A stretch of 64,000 bases of DNA from Artocarpus heterophyllus. Lineage: Eukaryota > Streptophyta > Magnoliopsida > Rosales > Moraceae. Below the pieces are notes generated by a model. The model was given only the letters and a program-made list of their open reading frames with translations, was not told the DNA's origin and ran no database searches. Position 1 is the first letter of the stretch. Every line of letters begins with the position of its first letter. The stretch is from positions 24,502,597 to 24,566,596 of the forward strand of contig CM046347.1 in NCBI GenBank assembly GCA_025403435.1, in the 5' to 3' direction. Shown here piece by piece: positions 1-13,700 of the stretch. A program made the position numbers and the translations under genes.

Positions 1-861
1 TGAGAAGTTTTAAGTCTTTTAGAGTTATTATCATTCATCTCAGCATTAAGCAATAATTCCATTTTAGGTTTGATAAAATATAGATTATTTTACATCCATC
101 CAGAACAGATAAAAGATTTATTTTCATGAATCATCACTTTATTATTAAAAAAAACCAAATAGATGTAACGACCGAGAAAATCCAAAAATTAATAAACATG
201 ATTAATTAGGGATTTTTCCAAAATTACTTGGTTAAGTACTTGAAATGTTATGATAGTGCATTAAAATAGTTATTTTTAATGTGCTAAACTAAAAGTTTAT
301 GATCCATTAATTTCATGTATGAGTCATAGTGGTGGTAATTATAAGAATCTTAATTTAAAATATTTAGATTGAGATTATGTGATAAAAGTGGAATTTCACA
401 ACTTACCATGATTATGTGGAAATTCTTGTATGATATCAGTTCAGTGAGAATACATTAAGTGTACAGTTATGTGCACAGAAATTTCAAATTTGCGGATCAA
501 GAATTTGATCAATTCGACCACGACATAGTATAGATTTTTAAGACCAACAAAAACATCTTTAAACATTTAAAAAATGCAGCAAAATGAAAAAATCCATGTC
601 CTATTAACGGTGTACTATGCCAACGGTGAATCATGTGCTAAAAAATGCCAACGGTGAAAAAATCCATGTCCTATTAGAAGATAAATAGGGCACTCATTAA
701 ATTATTAACCAAAATCATGTGCTAAATGTAATTACAGAGGTTAAAAGAAATTAATACCTAGCTCTAGTTATAAGCATTTACTGTGGAGGGCCACAACCCA
801 CGGCGGACAACTGTATTGATGGAATTTGCTTCTTATGGAAAAATCTAGGTAATCTTATGGT

Positions 862-1020
862 TTATTTGGTAAAGTTGGTTAAAATCAACTTTTTGGTTCA
901 AAATATTGTAGTATGCAAGAGCTTTATACTGTAACAAATTTTTGTCTTGCATTATAGCATGTGAGAGATTTACATTATTCTTTAACTAAAAATGTTGGTT
1001 TTAACCAACTTTGTCAAACA
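862..1020. mobile_element. MITE-like inverted-repeat element inside the solo LTR
   Basis: About 25 bp at 865-889 (core AAAGTTGGTTAAAA) pair with 994-1018 (core TTTTAACCAACTTT) as inverted repeats around a 100 bp AT-rich core. Flanks sharing CTTAT on both sides could be remains of an 8 bp duplication, as made by hAT elements. No coding capacity. Exact ends are uncertain. Confidence 0.5.
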
Positions 1021-1889
1021 GCTTATTAGAGTACAACTTTGATTTCTTTAAGCGGCTCAGTACAAAGTTAATAACAATATATAATTTATTAATAGCTTAA
1101 TTGAGTTAAATATTAATTATTAAGACTTCGATTATATAGGTCCATTTTGTCCCTTCCTAACTCCATGATTCACTTGTTGATGGTCAAGATTCCATCTTTA
1201 AACAGAAAGCTCTCGACGAGATGAGTCCAACGGTGTACTATGCCGCCTGCAACGCCACTAGAGGAAGCCACACGCGCTGCCCATAGTGGCAGAGAAACCT
1301 AAAACTTTCTAGCAAGATATCTTTGTCATTCGATGTCCTATTAACGTGATTCTTGTTTCTACGCGACCATCATGATGAGAGGAATAAAATCCATCCTTGG
1401 TGGTAGCTCAACAACTGCCGAATTGCTCCACTTGTCTACCACCATCGTGCTCCGCTACAAAGCCCAAAAACTTTACAATTTTGGCCACCATTGAGGTCAA
1501 TTGACCTTACCACAATGCTCAGTGGATCAAGGGGAATGAATTCCCTCGATCAATTGCGCCAAAGGAGGCTGCCTCGCCAGACTTCCATGAACGTCACCGG
1601 CCACTGTCGTGGATGGTTGCATTTTCTTCAAATCCGATGGCTTCAGCTCAAATTGATGAGGGGAAACACTCAGAGGAGGATGGGTAGGAAAAGCCCTCAG
1701 ACAATTTCAGGCTACAACCACTAGAGCACCGCCGCCTAAGCCTCCATTTTTGGCCAAGATTGTGGTGTCTAACCTACTATGTTAGAGGTAGAATTTGGTG
1801 AAATTAACACTGTCATTGGACTCAGAAGAGTCAAATTAGGAAGGGTAGGCCCAAGCTTAGCTGCCAACGGAGTCCGGTCAATGCCGATC

Positions 1890-1933
1890 AAGTCGGTCAA
1901 CGGCTGGTCAATGTCGGTCAACGGCTGGTCAAT
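1890..1933 (+). repeat. Short tandem duplication, about 21 bp unit
   Basis: The phrase GTCGGTCAACGGCTGGTCAAT occurs twice in a row, near-identically, within the solo LTR. The related LTR at 60250-60290 has similar TTGACCG-rich sequence without the same clean duplication. Confidence 0.6.
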
Positions 1934-4900
1934 GGTGACTTTGGGATTTTATGATCTGGACCTCCAATCGAGGATCCGAGACCGCCTCCCAACTCATTTC
2001 GATGCTTTAAACGTGATGGTGACCTCCGTTCGAGCTAATTGCACTTTGGTGACCTCCGTTCAAGCTAATTGTACTTTGGTAAAAATCATCCGGTACCAAC
2101 ATACGTGGATCGAGGCGATTCAAACTGCAGTAACAGAGTCCAAAATGATATTTTCAGCAATGTATGATCTCTAGGAAGCATTCCTAGCCATTCATGGTTG
2201 CTTGAGAAGCACTGTAGAGGATGCTTTATATACTGTAAATACAACAAGGTATAACTGGACCTGTTTAGCTTGGAGTCTAGGTAAGTAGGAATCTCGCCTA
2301 TAGTATGAATCATTTTAAAATAAATTGTTTTAAATGCTTTCATAAAAATTTATGAAAATATATGATTAGTGATTGTTACACTGTTTTATGTTAGAATAGG
2401 TGTTATGTTATGATTTATTATGTTATGTTATGTCATGATATGATATGCTACGATGATGTTATGATTAATGTGTGACGAATGCAATATTTAAATCATATTG
2501 TTTAGTCACTGTCAAGTTAAGTATGTTTACGATTTATGATTTATGATTTACATAGTTGTGATGATATGTAGTGTTAAGTCATACTGCATTCAAACAATAA
2601 AGCAAGTGAAAGTGATAGGAAGTGTCGTACCAGCCTCCTTAATTGTGAGGTACTCAAAGTAAAGTTAAAATGACCTCGGAGTTTGATGGTCTTAAGTCTT
2701 CCACAAGGGAAGCATCTCAAGCCTTCCACAAGGAAAGCATCATGTTTATGATATCATGATTAATGATGTTGGTACAAACACTAAAATTATAAGATAAAGA
2801 AAGTTATGGAACAAAGATAAGAGTAAAAGAAAGAAATGAATGATTATAGGATGTTCATAATTAAGCATAAAACAAGATGACAAGACAATATAAAATGTTC
2901 ATGCATATTTTTATTAAAATAATTCTTAATTATGTTTTATGAGATTGATTTCCTACTTACTGAGCGAAAGCTCATTTAAGTATGTTCATGATATAGGTAA
3001 GAAAACCTGTGAGTAACATTTGTTGGGCGGTGGTTAGCAGTAGACAAATAGGGGAGTGGGTATGGATACCATTATGGTATGCTTCCGTTACCAAAAGAAA
3101 AGGTTATTCTTCCATTATTTGATATAGTACTTTTAAAGTTGAAGAAAGTCGAAGTTTTAAAAAATGTTTTCAAAGTTTAAGTTTTATTTTACCAAACATT
3201 TTATCTAATTGTAAAGTTAAGTTTTAAGCTATGTTTCGATTATTGTTTCTTATTAAGCTTTAAGAAACGAATTAAAAAGGGTTCTAAAGGCATTGGTTGA
3301 ACGAGGTCTCAACTTGAAATGCGACAATAGTCACCGCAGTTTTAAAGTATGTTTTAAGGAATGTTTTAAAGCAAGTAATTCATAAATAATTATCTTTATG
3401 TTTAAAAGAAAAGTTTTAAAGATATTGTATTATTATATGTTTTAAGAGATTAATGTTATGAGGTATGCAAAGGTTAAGTTTTTATGAATTATGATTACGT
3501 TAAATCGTAATGATTATTATGTGATTTTTTTTTCATGTTTGAGAAAGTAATGTTAATATGTTAGTTTACAAAATTATGTTTTGGGAAATACTTAATATTT
3601 CTTTCAAGATTATATGTTACGAATTCTTTATTATCAAAAATTCATTTGAAATAATTATGTTTAAAGTACTTTTGCATTTTGTTAATGCATAACATTTTAC
3701 AGTTTAAGTTACAAGTTTTATGTTTCATTTCTTATGCAATAAGTTTTAAAGAGAACAAGTTATGACTTGCAATTTGTTTGCAAATGTTATACAAGTTATT
3801 TTTAAAATATGTTTTCACTTGTTATGCATAAAATTATAAAGATTAAGTAAAGGTTTGCAATATATTTGAAAGAAAAATTTTTATTCCGTAATTTTCAGTA
3901 CTTTATGTTAAAGTATATTGAGATTATGATTATGTTCAAGTTAAGTAACGGCCACGTAGGTAGGTCGTCACAATAGGAGTCTTTCAATAAACAAGCTACA
4001 TAAATTAAATTCCTTTTAAATTTAGAAACATAAAAACAATCTAGAAAAATTAAATTCCTATAATTATCAAAATAATGATGGACGTCTCCCACTGTTTCTG
4101 CTAAGACCAAGGATCCATCGTCCATTCAAAGAAGTCTTTCAAAGTGTGAAGTCTTTATGAAGCAGACTTCTCGTTTCTTTGAACCCCTATAGAGAAATAC
4201 AAACATGATTAGTTGCACTGGAATCTATGGCCCAAATATCATTGGATTCCTTAACCAAACAAGTTTTAAAATATAGAAGATCACACCTACCTCATCGGGA
4301 AAGGAAGTCCTTTCAATTCTCCTTTATGTGCCCGACTTTCTCGTAGAAGAAGCACTTTAGCTTCTTTGGGTTCTTCTTTTTCTTCTTCTTACTCTTGGTG
4401 TTACCAAGAATAGAAGACTTTCCATTCTTGGCCTGTTGCTTTTTTCCATTCCCAGGGTTGGGATTGGAACCAAAAGCAACTGCCAAATTGGCCAAGCCAC
4501 CCGCAGGAGATTCCCTGATCAGCAGTTCGAACTCCTGTAACTATTTCCTCAACTCTGTTAAGGTCATATCCCGTCTATTGTTTAATTTAAAAGTAGCTCT
4601 AAACAGAATAAACTCCTTAGACAGAGTCTCAAAGACCATAGTCATTTGAGTTTTAGCATCGATGTCAGCTCCATTAGTTTGTGCCTTAATGAGGTAACCC
4701 ATGACCAACATCATGTGCTCCTTTACAGATGTCCCTAGTTTTTGTTTACAGTTAAGAAGTTTCTGAAGCATCCCTTGCTACTTTTTTAGGGCCTGGCTCC
4801 AAACATGTCTTCCCGATTATCCAAGATTTACTTAGCAGTCTCATAATCCTCATGTTGAGCCTGCAACATGTTGTTCATTCTACCCATAACGTAGCAGCGG

Positions 4901-5108
4901 ACTTGATCATTTGCATCTTTCGAATGATCATACGCTTGGATTTGATCGTTGGTGGAACGTCCCATAGGCTCGGGAGGACAAGGGTTTGTCAACACAAATT
5001 TTAGTTTCTCAAAGGAGAAGATGATATCCAGGTTTCGTTTCCAATCATTATAATTCTCTCTGGTTAATTCGTTTTTGTCAAGTATCGATGATAAGCGTTT
5101 TTAGGCAT

Positions 5109-6462
5109 TTTTAATCTACAATAAAGAATCATATACCAAACATAAGCAAATATACAATAATAATTTAGTAAGATGACACAATCATGTAAAAACATACAAA
5201 TGTGTTTATGTGTCAAAACCTTAAAAATATCACAACCTTACAACGATAATTCCCAACTCAGAATTCAACAAGTTCCTAGGGGAGTCATGCCAAATTCAAT
5301 TATGAACACGGACCCCCTCCCAATTAATATTTGCCATCTAGGACCCGTTTGATCCAGCATATATTAATAATCGTTTCTTTGGTCATTAATTTTATTAACA
5401 GAGCTCCTATGGGAGGTTAATAATAAAATTAACATGAACGAAGCTACAAGAAAAAAATAATAAATAACAGCAATATTATGGTTCCACCCTAGAGAATAGA
5501 AAATAAAGATTACAAGAGAATAATCGAAACATTTTATCGATTCTTCGTCCTTGAATCCTCAAGTTGTATTCTTATTCACATAATGCCTATATTTAAGTCT
5601 TCAATCCCATATGAATCAAATACTCCAAATTTTTGATCATATCCAAATTTAATGTTTCTCATAATTGTTCCAAAAATAAAATTAAAACTGGATCGAAAAC
5701 TGTACCTTTTTTGAAAAAATTTCTAGCTATTTGCTAACAAGCCGATCATACAGATTGGCCTACCCGTCATGACCCTCTGGCCTGCCGCTCATTTCAGGTC
5801 GGCCTGCTAGTTCATGACAAATCGGCTTGCCGAACCAAAAGTTTGGCCTGCCGCCAGAGCCATCTAATTTCTACCCCGTTTACGGCCTACCGAACTCGAA
5901 GTCTGACCTACTGATCCTGCAACCATCCGCCTACCGAACTGGAGAGTTTAGCATGCCGACCGAGCAAAAATTACCCCTTTCCAAAAAATATAATTTTGAT
6001 GCAATATATCAATTTTATTTCTAACAATTCAAAAACATAAAATTAGAGACTTTGAAAATACCTAGGAATGCCATCATTTATCTTCTAGATTCGCCTTCTA
6101 GATCCATCTTCTTCGAATGATTATGTAATTACAAAATTCTTACAAATTTAAAATTAAATAATAATTCTTAGACGGAGATGATAGTCCGCTATCTAATTAC
6201 ATGAAAAACCTAGATATACATTCTAACCTCTAAGGAACCATAACAAGTATAAATTAATTAATTATTAAATAATTAAATAACAATTTAATCAACCATAATT
6301 AATTAATAAACATTCACTATATAATCCATGACCACATAAAATATATAGAAACCTAGAGTGCCAACTCTTTATAAAATTAAATTCAAGCATAGGAGTGATC
6401 AAGATCACATAATTTACACATATAGCATGATCACAAACTCGTAAATTTACGTAAAAACAATG
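5109..6462 (-). mobile_element. Copia copy 1: 5' untranslated leader
   Basis: On the minus strand this is the leader between the primer binding site and the gag start. It aligns with 26930-28580 and 34600-36249 but lacks about 350 bp present there (equivalent to about 27254-27600). It contains a decayed array of the palindromic CGGC-NN-GCCG module at about 5746-5966. No gene is visible. Confidence 0.8.
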
Positions 6463-6474
6463 GCTCTGATACCA
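6463..6474 (-). other. Primer binding site of copia copy 1
   Basis: The minus strand reads TGGTATCAGAGC, complementary to the 3' end of initiator tRNA-Met. It is separated by two bases from the LTR beginning at 6477, the usual plant copia arrangement. Confidence 0.9.
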
Positions 6475-6476
6475 AT

Positions 6477-8498
6477 TGTTAAAAAAATAATACGCAGTGG
6501 AATTTTAAAATTTTTATATTAGAGTATTTTCTAAAACATAAGTTTGACATACTATATGCATAAATTAACCAAATCTTACTAACCTTTTGTGTGCTGAAAA
6601 GCTCCTACAATCAATAAAGAGAAGTAATATTCTAGAAGGATCTCAACCAACTGGCCTTCTTTGCAATTCTCTATCCACGATCGGAGTGAGTGTGGGCTCA
6701 CATTGTTCAACTTTTCCACTAGGTGATTCTTCTTCCATCCAATTAAGAGAACCCAAAGCTACAGTTCGTGATTTGTGAACAACAGCTCTCAGGGAGTTTC
6801 TATAGTCTCACCCACAGAGTCTCACCTTTAATCTCTCAACTGATCTAAATAACTTATGAGAATCACTCCCCTTTTATAGTGGTTGGGCCTAGGAGTCAAT
6901 CCTTATTAGATAAGGCCTCAGAATCAAATTTGGATCAATATCTGATGAAATCTGTGTGAAAACACATGATCTTTTTATCACGCGATCGGCATGCCTTTCT
7001 GTCTAGCTGGCATGCTGAACTTGCCCTATCAACAAGCCAAACCTAAGGATCAGCATGCCGACCCTGCGATAAAAATCCCAACGAATCTTTTATTCTCCAC
7101 CCGAGATTCTATAGGATAAAGTCTTTGTTTTAATTCAAATAACCCAATAGAGAAGTTATCTAATTAAAATAACTTTATCTAGATAATCACTAAGAAAATA
7201 AAGGAATTCCTGATAATTCTACAAGTTTTTTTATTTAATTTATTCAAAATTAAATCAACTGATAAACAGCTAAGAATTATCCGATCCTAAAAATTCAACA
7301 AGTTTATCTTGAATTAAATTTGTCACAAAATTAATTTAACCGATAAACAAACATGAATCGTTTGATTCTTTTGAATTTCAGCCAATTTGATAAATCTGAC
7401 ATAAGTCATCAATTATTGGGAAAACATGCCATATCATTATAGAATTTTTGTGAGCTAGCAAAGGGGACCAAATGGACCTATATAGTTCAAGCTCCTGATA
7501 ATTATGAAACCTAATATCCCAGATATACATTTCATAATTATCAACTCCAACGCTATTCCAGTAAAAGCTTAGAGCTGCACTCTCTTACTATATAGAATTA
7601 CAAAGCCTATATAGCAAAGTCTCCATTACATATCATAATGTATCGTATCCCTATAGGATTATCCCTAATCGGCTTAAGAACAAGTTCTGTCTTACCTTCT
7701 CGATTATTTTTATCTTACGTTCCATTATCTCACCATGGGAAAACTTACCATCCAAAGACAGTATACCATTCAGTTACACCTATATATCCAAATGGTTGAG
7801 TGCTCCAGTTTTTCAATTACTGGATAACATATATAAGAGGATATCACTACTCCTAAAGAGGAGCTATGGATTCCATATCTATGAATAATAGGTCTACGCT
7901 ATCTAGAGTCATGCCTCCAATGTATCGGCATGCGTACCACTATTAAAATATGGGTGTCACCCTTTGGTACATCAAAAGACACAAGTCAAGACAATGGACT
8001 AACTATTCATCTCAGGATTAAGATACAATACAAATGATTGTCTAAAGTGAATTAATTTGCTGAGACAAAATTATTAATCCAAATTAATTCACTTTATGTC
8101 CCGATCAAACATATCGTCACCTATGACAATGTGCAAGTGTTTCTATTCGTGAAGTCCACCTCCGATGGCCAAGACAAACCATCTCCCAATAGGGATATAG
8201 ACAACATAACAATCTTTGCATGAATAAAGCACCCAACTTTATTCCCTCGATTGTGGATCTTATGATTTAGACTATCATCTTAAGAATCGTGTCTTTCGAA
8301 TAATCTGTCCATCATATACCCAATTCTTAAAGATTTAGACATACAGTCTCAGACTGTTATTTGCTTAATATACATTCAACAAATATGAGCATAAAGAGGA
8401 CAAGATTTGGTATATAAATAATAAATAAATTCTTTATTGATAAAAATATCTCCAAAAACATATTACATTTTTAATCCTTAGGGCATACACATCCAACA
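6477..8498 (-). repeat. 5' LTR of copia copy 1
   Basis: Aligns along its length with the LTRs at 20894-22906 and 28595-30629 (about 2.0 kb each). The plus-strand left end is TGTT next to the primer binding site; the right end is degraded to ATCCAACA against ATGTCTAACA in intact copies. Many substitutions make this an older copy. Palindromic CGGC modules lie at about 6985-7062. Confidence 0.85.
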
Positions 8499-9445
8499 TT
8501 ATCAACTCTAACGCTACTTCATAAAAAGCTTAGAGCTATACTCTCGAACTATATAAAATTACAAAACTCCAACAAGCTAACCGTCCATGACATATCATAA
8601 TGTATCACATCCCCATAGGATATTTATAATTGGTTTAAGGATAAATTCTATTTTACCTTCTTAATTATTTTTATCTTACATTCTATTAGCTCACTATTGG
8701 AATACTTACCATTCATAAATAGTATACCATTCAGTTACAACTATATATCTAAATAGTTGAGTGTTCTAGTTTTCCAATTATAAGATAATGCATATAAGAG
8801 CATATTATTAACTCTACAAAAGAGCTATAGATTCTACATCTATGAATAACAAGTCTACATCAATAAGAGTCATGTCTCTAACGTACCAGTATACGTACCA
8901 GCATAAAATCAAGATATCACCCTTTGGTATATCAAATGACATAAGTCAAGAATACGACCCCATTCAAGATTAAGATACAACACATATGATTGTCTTAAGT
9001 GAATTGATTTAAATAAATGGAATTATTAACCAAATCAATTCAACTTTTTGTGTGGATCTAATATATCGTCGCCTATGACAATATACCAATGTTTCTACTC
9101 ATGAAGTCCTACTCTGATGACTAAGACAAGCCATCTTCCGTTAGATGTAGACAACATAACAATCTTAATATGAGCAAAGTGTCTAACTTTATTTCCTCGA
9201 TTGCGGATCTTATCATTTACACCATCACCTTTAATAATCATGTCTTCCATATAATTTGTCTATCATATGCACGATCTTAAATGTTTAGCTGACAATCTCA
9301 GACTTTTGTTTGCTTATAATATATTTAACAGAAATGAACATAAAGAGGACAACATTTGATATATGAATAATAAATAAACTCTTTATTAATAATGTCTCCA
9401 AAAACTTATTACAACATTTTACTCCTTAGGGCACCATGTCTAACA
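8499..9445 (-). repeat. Truncated second copia LTR fused to the first
   Basis: Immediately after the LTR ending at 8498, the sequence restarts in the middle of the same LTR (equivalent to about 21951) and runs to the LTR end ATGTCTAACA at 9445. About the first 1.06 kb of this second LTR is missing. It differs from the preceding LTR by many substitutions, so it is not a recent tandem copy. The flanking target duplication cannot be tested because the other end lies outside the window. Confidence 0.8.
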
Positions 9446-9570
9446 TGTTATATAATACATTATTTGGTTTTGCATAGCATTAATATGTTGTATTACATTA
9501 TATAATATTTCTTTACCACCGTATTCTATTGTATTAGTATTTAAACTTTAAATATAATAAATTTAAGTCA

Positions 9571-10700
9571 TGGTTCTAGGGTTGAAATTCAAGACCAGGT
9601 CAGGGTTATGATTTAGCATCGAGGTCAGGATGGGAATTTGGAACCAAGGATAGGGTTAAGATTCAAAACCTAGATCCAAGTCGAGATTTGGAACTAGGGT
9701 CGAAGTTGGGGCCAGGATTTGGAACTAGGGTCATGGTTGGGATTTGAGACTAGGGTAGGGTCAGGATACAAGGCCGAGGCCGGGGTCGAGATTTGGCACT
9801 AGGGTCAAAGTTGGGGTAGGGATTCATGTCTGGGGTCAGGGTCGAGATTTAGGCTCAAGGTCGAGGTATGGGGCTATGGTTGGGGACAAGGTCGAGATTC
9901 AAAACTGGGGTCAAGAATAGGTTTGGGACTAGAATCAGGGTCAAAATTTGCGCCTTGGGGTCAGGTTCAAGATTTGGGGTCAAGGTAGGGGTCAAGATTC
10001 GAGACCTCGATCAGGGTCGAGATTTAGGATCGAGTTCGACGTCGAGATTTAGGACCAAGATCGAGATTCTGGTACAGGATCCATGATTTGGGGTCTAGAT
10101 CAGGGTCGTGATTCAAACTAGGGTTAGGGTCGAGATTGGGGTCAAGATTTAGGATTCAAGGTCAAGGTCAGCATCGAGGTCACGATTCAAGACTAGGTTG
10201 GCGTTAGGGTCAGGATTTGGGATTTGAGGTCAGGGTTGGGGTTGGGGTTAAGATTCAAGACTACAAGATTCAAGAATAGGGTTGGGGATAGGGTCAGGAT
10301 TCAGGGTCGGAGTCAGGGTCAAGATTTAGGGTCATGGTTAGGGTCAAGATTTGAGACTAGTGTCGAGATCGAGTAGAGATTTGGGACTGGGATCGAGGTT
10401 GAGGTCTGGATTTAGGGTCGGGAATTGGATCGAGATCAAGATCAGGGTCAAGAATCGAGACCTGGGTTAGGGTCGAGATTTAGGACTGAGGGTGGGGCCA
10501 AGATCTAAGATTGAATCAGGATCGGGGTCGGGATCAAGGTTGGGAATCAGGATTGGAGTCAGGGTCAAGATTGAGACCTAGGTCAGGGTTGAGATTCAAG
10601 ACTGGTCAGGGTTAGGGTCAGGGTTAGGGTCGGGGACGGAGTCGAGATTCAGGATAGGAATTGGTGTCGAGATTCAGGATCGAGGTCAAGGTTGGAGATG
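9571..10700 (+). repeat. Degenerate minisatellite, G-rich arm
   Basis: About 1.1 kb of tandem repeats on the plus strand, built from GGGTC, GGGTT and GAGATTT words (typical phrase AGGGTCGAGATTTGGGAC), with a loose 20-30 bp period. Two telomere-like GGGTTAGGGTCA runs lie near 10600-10635. ORFs here (9868-10086) are repeat translations, not genes. Confidence 0.85.
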
Positions 10701-10722
10701 GAATTTGGAACAACAAAGATGA
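10701..10722. repeat. Strand-switch point of the minisatellite
   Basis: A short non-repeat spacer separates G-rich repeats on its left from C-rich repeats of the same family on its right. The two arms are therefore inverted and could pair with each other. Confidence 0.75.
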
Positions 10723-13700
10723 ATCCTGACCTTGGTCCCAAATCCTGACCCCAACCTCAACCCCGGTCCCAAATCCTGACCCTGAATTCGTCCTAAATCT
10801 TGACCCCAACCTTAACCCCGACTTGAATCTCGACTCTAACCTTGATCCCAAATCTTGACCCCAGTCTCAAATCCTGACTACGACCTCAATCTTGAATCCC
10901 AACCATGACCTCGATCTATGAATCTCGACCCCTACCTCGACCCGATCCTGAATCCCAACCTTGACCCACCCTGAATCTTGACCCTAACCTTAGTCCTAAA
11001 TCCTGAACCTGGTCCCAAATTCCATCCCCCACCTGGTCTGGAATCTTGACACCGACTCTGAATCTTGACCCCGGTTTCAAATCTAAAAACCTAAATCCTA
11101 AAATCGACCCTGGTTTTGAATCCTGACTTTGACTTCGACCCCAATCTTAGACCTGAATCCTAATCCTGAATCCCGATACTGACCTCAGTCTCAAACTCTA
11201 ACCCCAGTCCCAAATCCAAACCCCTACCTTGGTTTCAAATCTCGACCCTGACTCTGGCCCCAATCCTAGACTCAAATCCTGATCCTAAATCCTAACCCTA
11301 ACCTCGGTCTCAAATCCTGACTCTCACACCAATCTCTAATCTAGAGTCCAACCTTGGTCCCACCCTGACCTCGACCCCAAACCCAGTCACGAATCCCGAC
11401 CTTGACCCCAAATCGTGAATCCCAACCTTGACCTTGACCCTGGTCACGAATCCTGATCTTGATCCCAAACTCGAATCCTGATCCTTGTCCCAAATTCTAA
11501 CCTAACCTTACTCCCATATCCTAACCTTAACCCTAGCCCCAATCTCAACCGCAATCTTAACCTCAACTCTAGTCCTAAATCCTTACCCCGACTCTAATCC
11601 CTAATCCCTAATCATGGTCCTGAATCCTAACCCTGAATTCCAACCACGACCTTTGCATTGAATCCCAACCCTGACCCAAATCTCAAATCTCGACCCTGAC
11701 CTCGGTCCTAAATCCTAACTCTAAATTTTGACCCCGACTTTAGTCTTTATATCGATTTTGACCTTGACCTAGACCCCAAATCTTGACCCCTAACCCTGGT
11801 CCTAATTCCTGACCCCAACCTTGAATCCCAACCCTAACCTCAATCCTGAATCCTAGCCTTGTTCCTGAATTTTCACCTTGAATCTCTTCCCCAACCATAG
11901 TCCTATATCCTAACCCTAACCCCGACCTTGATCTCAATTTCAAATTCTAACCACAATCTCGACTCTAAATCCCAAACCTGATCCCAATCTTGAATCCTAA
12001 ACCTGAACCAAGTCCTAAATCCTAACCCTAACCTCGGTCCCCATCTTGATTCAGACCCTAACCTTGACCCTGAATCTCAAGCCTTACCCTGGTCCCAAAT
12101 CTTGATCCCAACCCTGAATCTTGACGTTGAATCCTGACCCCAACTTCAATCTTGAATCTTAGCCATACTCTAGAATCCTAACCCCTAATCCCATCCCTGA
12201 CCCAAATCTTAACATCGACTCCAAATCTTGGCCCTAATGCCAAATCTCAAAACCAAATCTTGGGATGGGGTTCAGAATCTCGACCTTGACCCCAGCCCCA
12301 ATTCCAAACCTAAATTTTGATTATGACCCTGACCTCAGTCCTAAACCCTGATCCCGACCCCAGTCTTGAATCTAGACCTCGATCCTTGTCTTGAATCTTG
12401 ACATTAACCTTGACACTGAATCCTGACCCTGACCCCAGTCCCAAATCAAGATCAGAATCCTAACCTTGAATTCTGACCATGACCCCAGCTCTGAATCCTA
12501 ACCCTGACCCCGATTCCAAATCTTGATCTTGACCTCTATCTTAAATTCTGACTCAAAATCCTAACCTCGACCTCAGTCCCCATCTTGATTCTGACCCTTG
12601 ACCTCGACCACAAATCTCAACCCTCACCCTAATTCTGAATCTCGACCCCTAACCTAGGTCTCGATTCTTGATTTTGATCTTGGTACTCAACCTCGACCCC
12701 GAATCCTGACCCTAGTCCTAAATCCCAACCTTGACCCAAGGCCCTAATTTCAACCTTGAATCCCAAATCCCAACCCCAAATCCCGTCTCCAACCTTAGTC
12801 TTGAATCTTGAGACTAATACTGAATCCTAACCCTGGTCCTGAATCCTGAAAATTGAATCCTAACACCGATCTTGGTTTTGAATCCTAACCCTAAACCTGA
12901 CACCAATCCTAGACTTGAACCCTAGTCTCAAACCCCAACCTCAACCCTAATCTCAAATCCATGCTCTGACCTTGGTCCCAAATTTTGACCCTGACCCCAA
13001 TCACGAATCCCCACCCCAACCCTCAATCTCGATTGACCCCAAATCGTGAATCATAACCTCGACCCCAACCTTGGTCTCGAATCCCAACCTCAAACTTGAT
13101 CCAAAACTTGAATCTCGATCTCGGTCTCGAATCCAGACCCTAACCTTGCTCCTATATCCCGACCCTGTCCTTCGTCCAGAATCTCAACCTTGATCTTGAC
13201 CTCGAATCCTGTTCCCGACCCCAACCCTAGTCCTAAATTCCAGTCTCAAATCCAAACCTTGAATTCTAACCACAACCCCTAACCTAAATTCCAACTCCGG
13301 CCTAGATCTCGAATCCCAACCCTAACCCTTATACTAAATACCGACTCTAAATCTCAACCAGACCTCGGTCCCCATCTCAATTCCCACCCCGACCCTTAGC
13401 CCTAAATCTCGGCCTTAACCTTGGTTCTGAATCCCGACCCAACCCTAGTCCCAAACCCAGACCCCTACCCCGGTCTTGAATCCTAACCATAACCCTAACC
13501 CTAACCCCTAATCCCATCAACGGGCCTAGTCTTGAATCTCGAGCCCCAACCCAGTTTTAAATTCTGACCTAGACCTTGAACAATCTCGGTCTTCAATCTC
13601 AACCTCGACATTGACCTTGAATCCTGATTGAGACTCCGGTCTCGAATTCTGACCTTGACCTCAACCTCAACCTCGACCCCATACCCTAGTCTTGAATCTT

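Larger units (their letters stand above)
164..3972 (+). mobile_element. Solo LTR of a giant-LTR Ty3/gypsy-type family
   Basis: The block begins TGTAACGACC and ends GGTCGTCACA, which are near-perfect inverted ends. It is flanked by ATAGA (159-163) and ATAGG (3973-3977), a 5 bp target duplication with one change. The copia sequence resumes exactly on either side. Parts of it match the reverse complement of the LTR at 58165-61419: about 1190-1290, 1850-2110, 2620-2820 and 2955-2977. There is no primer binding site, polypurine tract or coding domain, so it is read as a solo LTR left by LTR-LTR recombination. At 3809 bp it is longer than its 3255 bp relative, partly because of extra sequence before about 1190, including a short inverted-repeat element. 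Short ORFs at 1491-1724 and 1779-2174 are not conserved as proteins. Confidence 0.75.
1..5108 (-). pseudogene. Decayed copia gag-pol (copy 1), split by a solo LTR
   Basis: Bases 1-163 and 3973-5108 match the minus-strand gag-pol of the better copia copies at 22921-26929 and 30644-34599. The join corresponds to the protease-to-integrase region. On the minus strand the gag start lies at 5106-5108. Reading leftwards come a UBN2-type Gag, a degraded zinc knuckle near 4313-4360 and the protease region near 4200. The frame is broken many times; the zinc knuckle reads CFFYEKVGHIKEN, so the second cysteine and the last cysteine are lost. The rest of pol and the 3' LTR lie left of the window. Bases 164-3972 are a separate nested insertion. 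Not functional. Confidence 0.85.
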
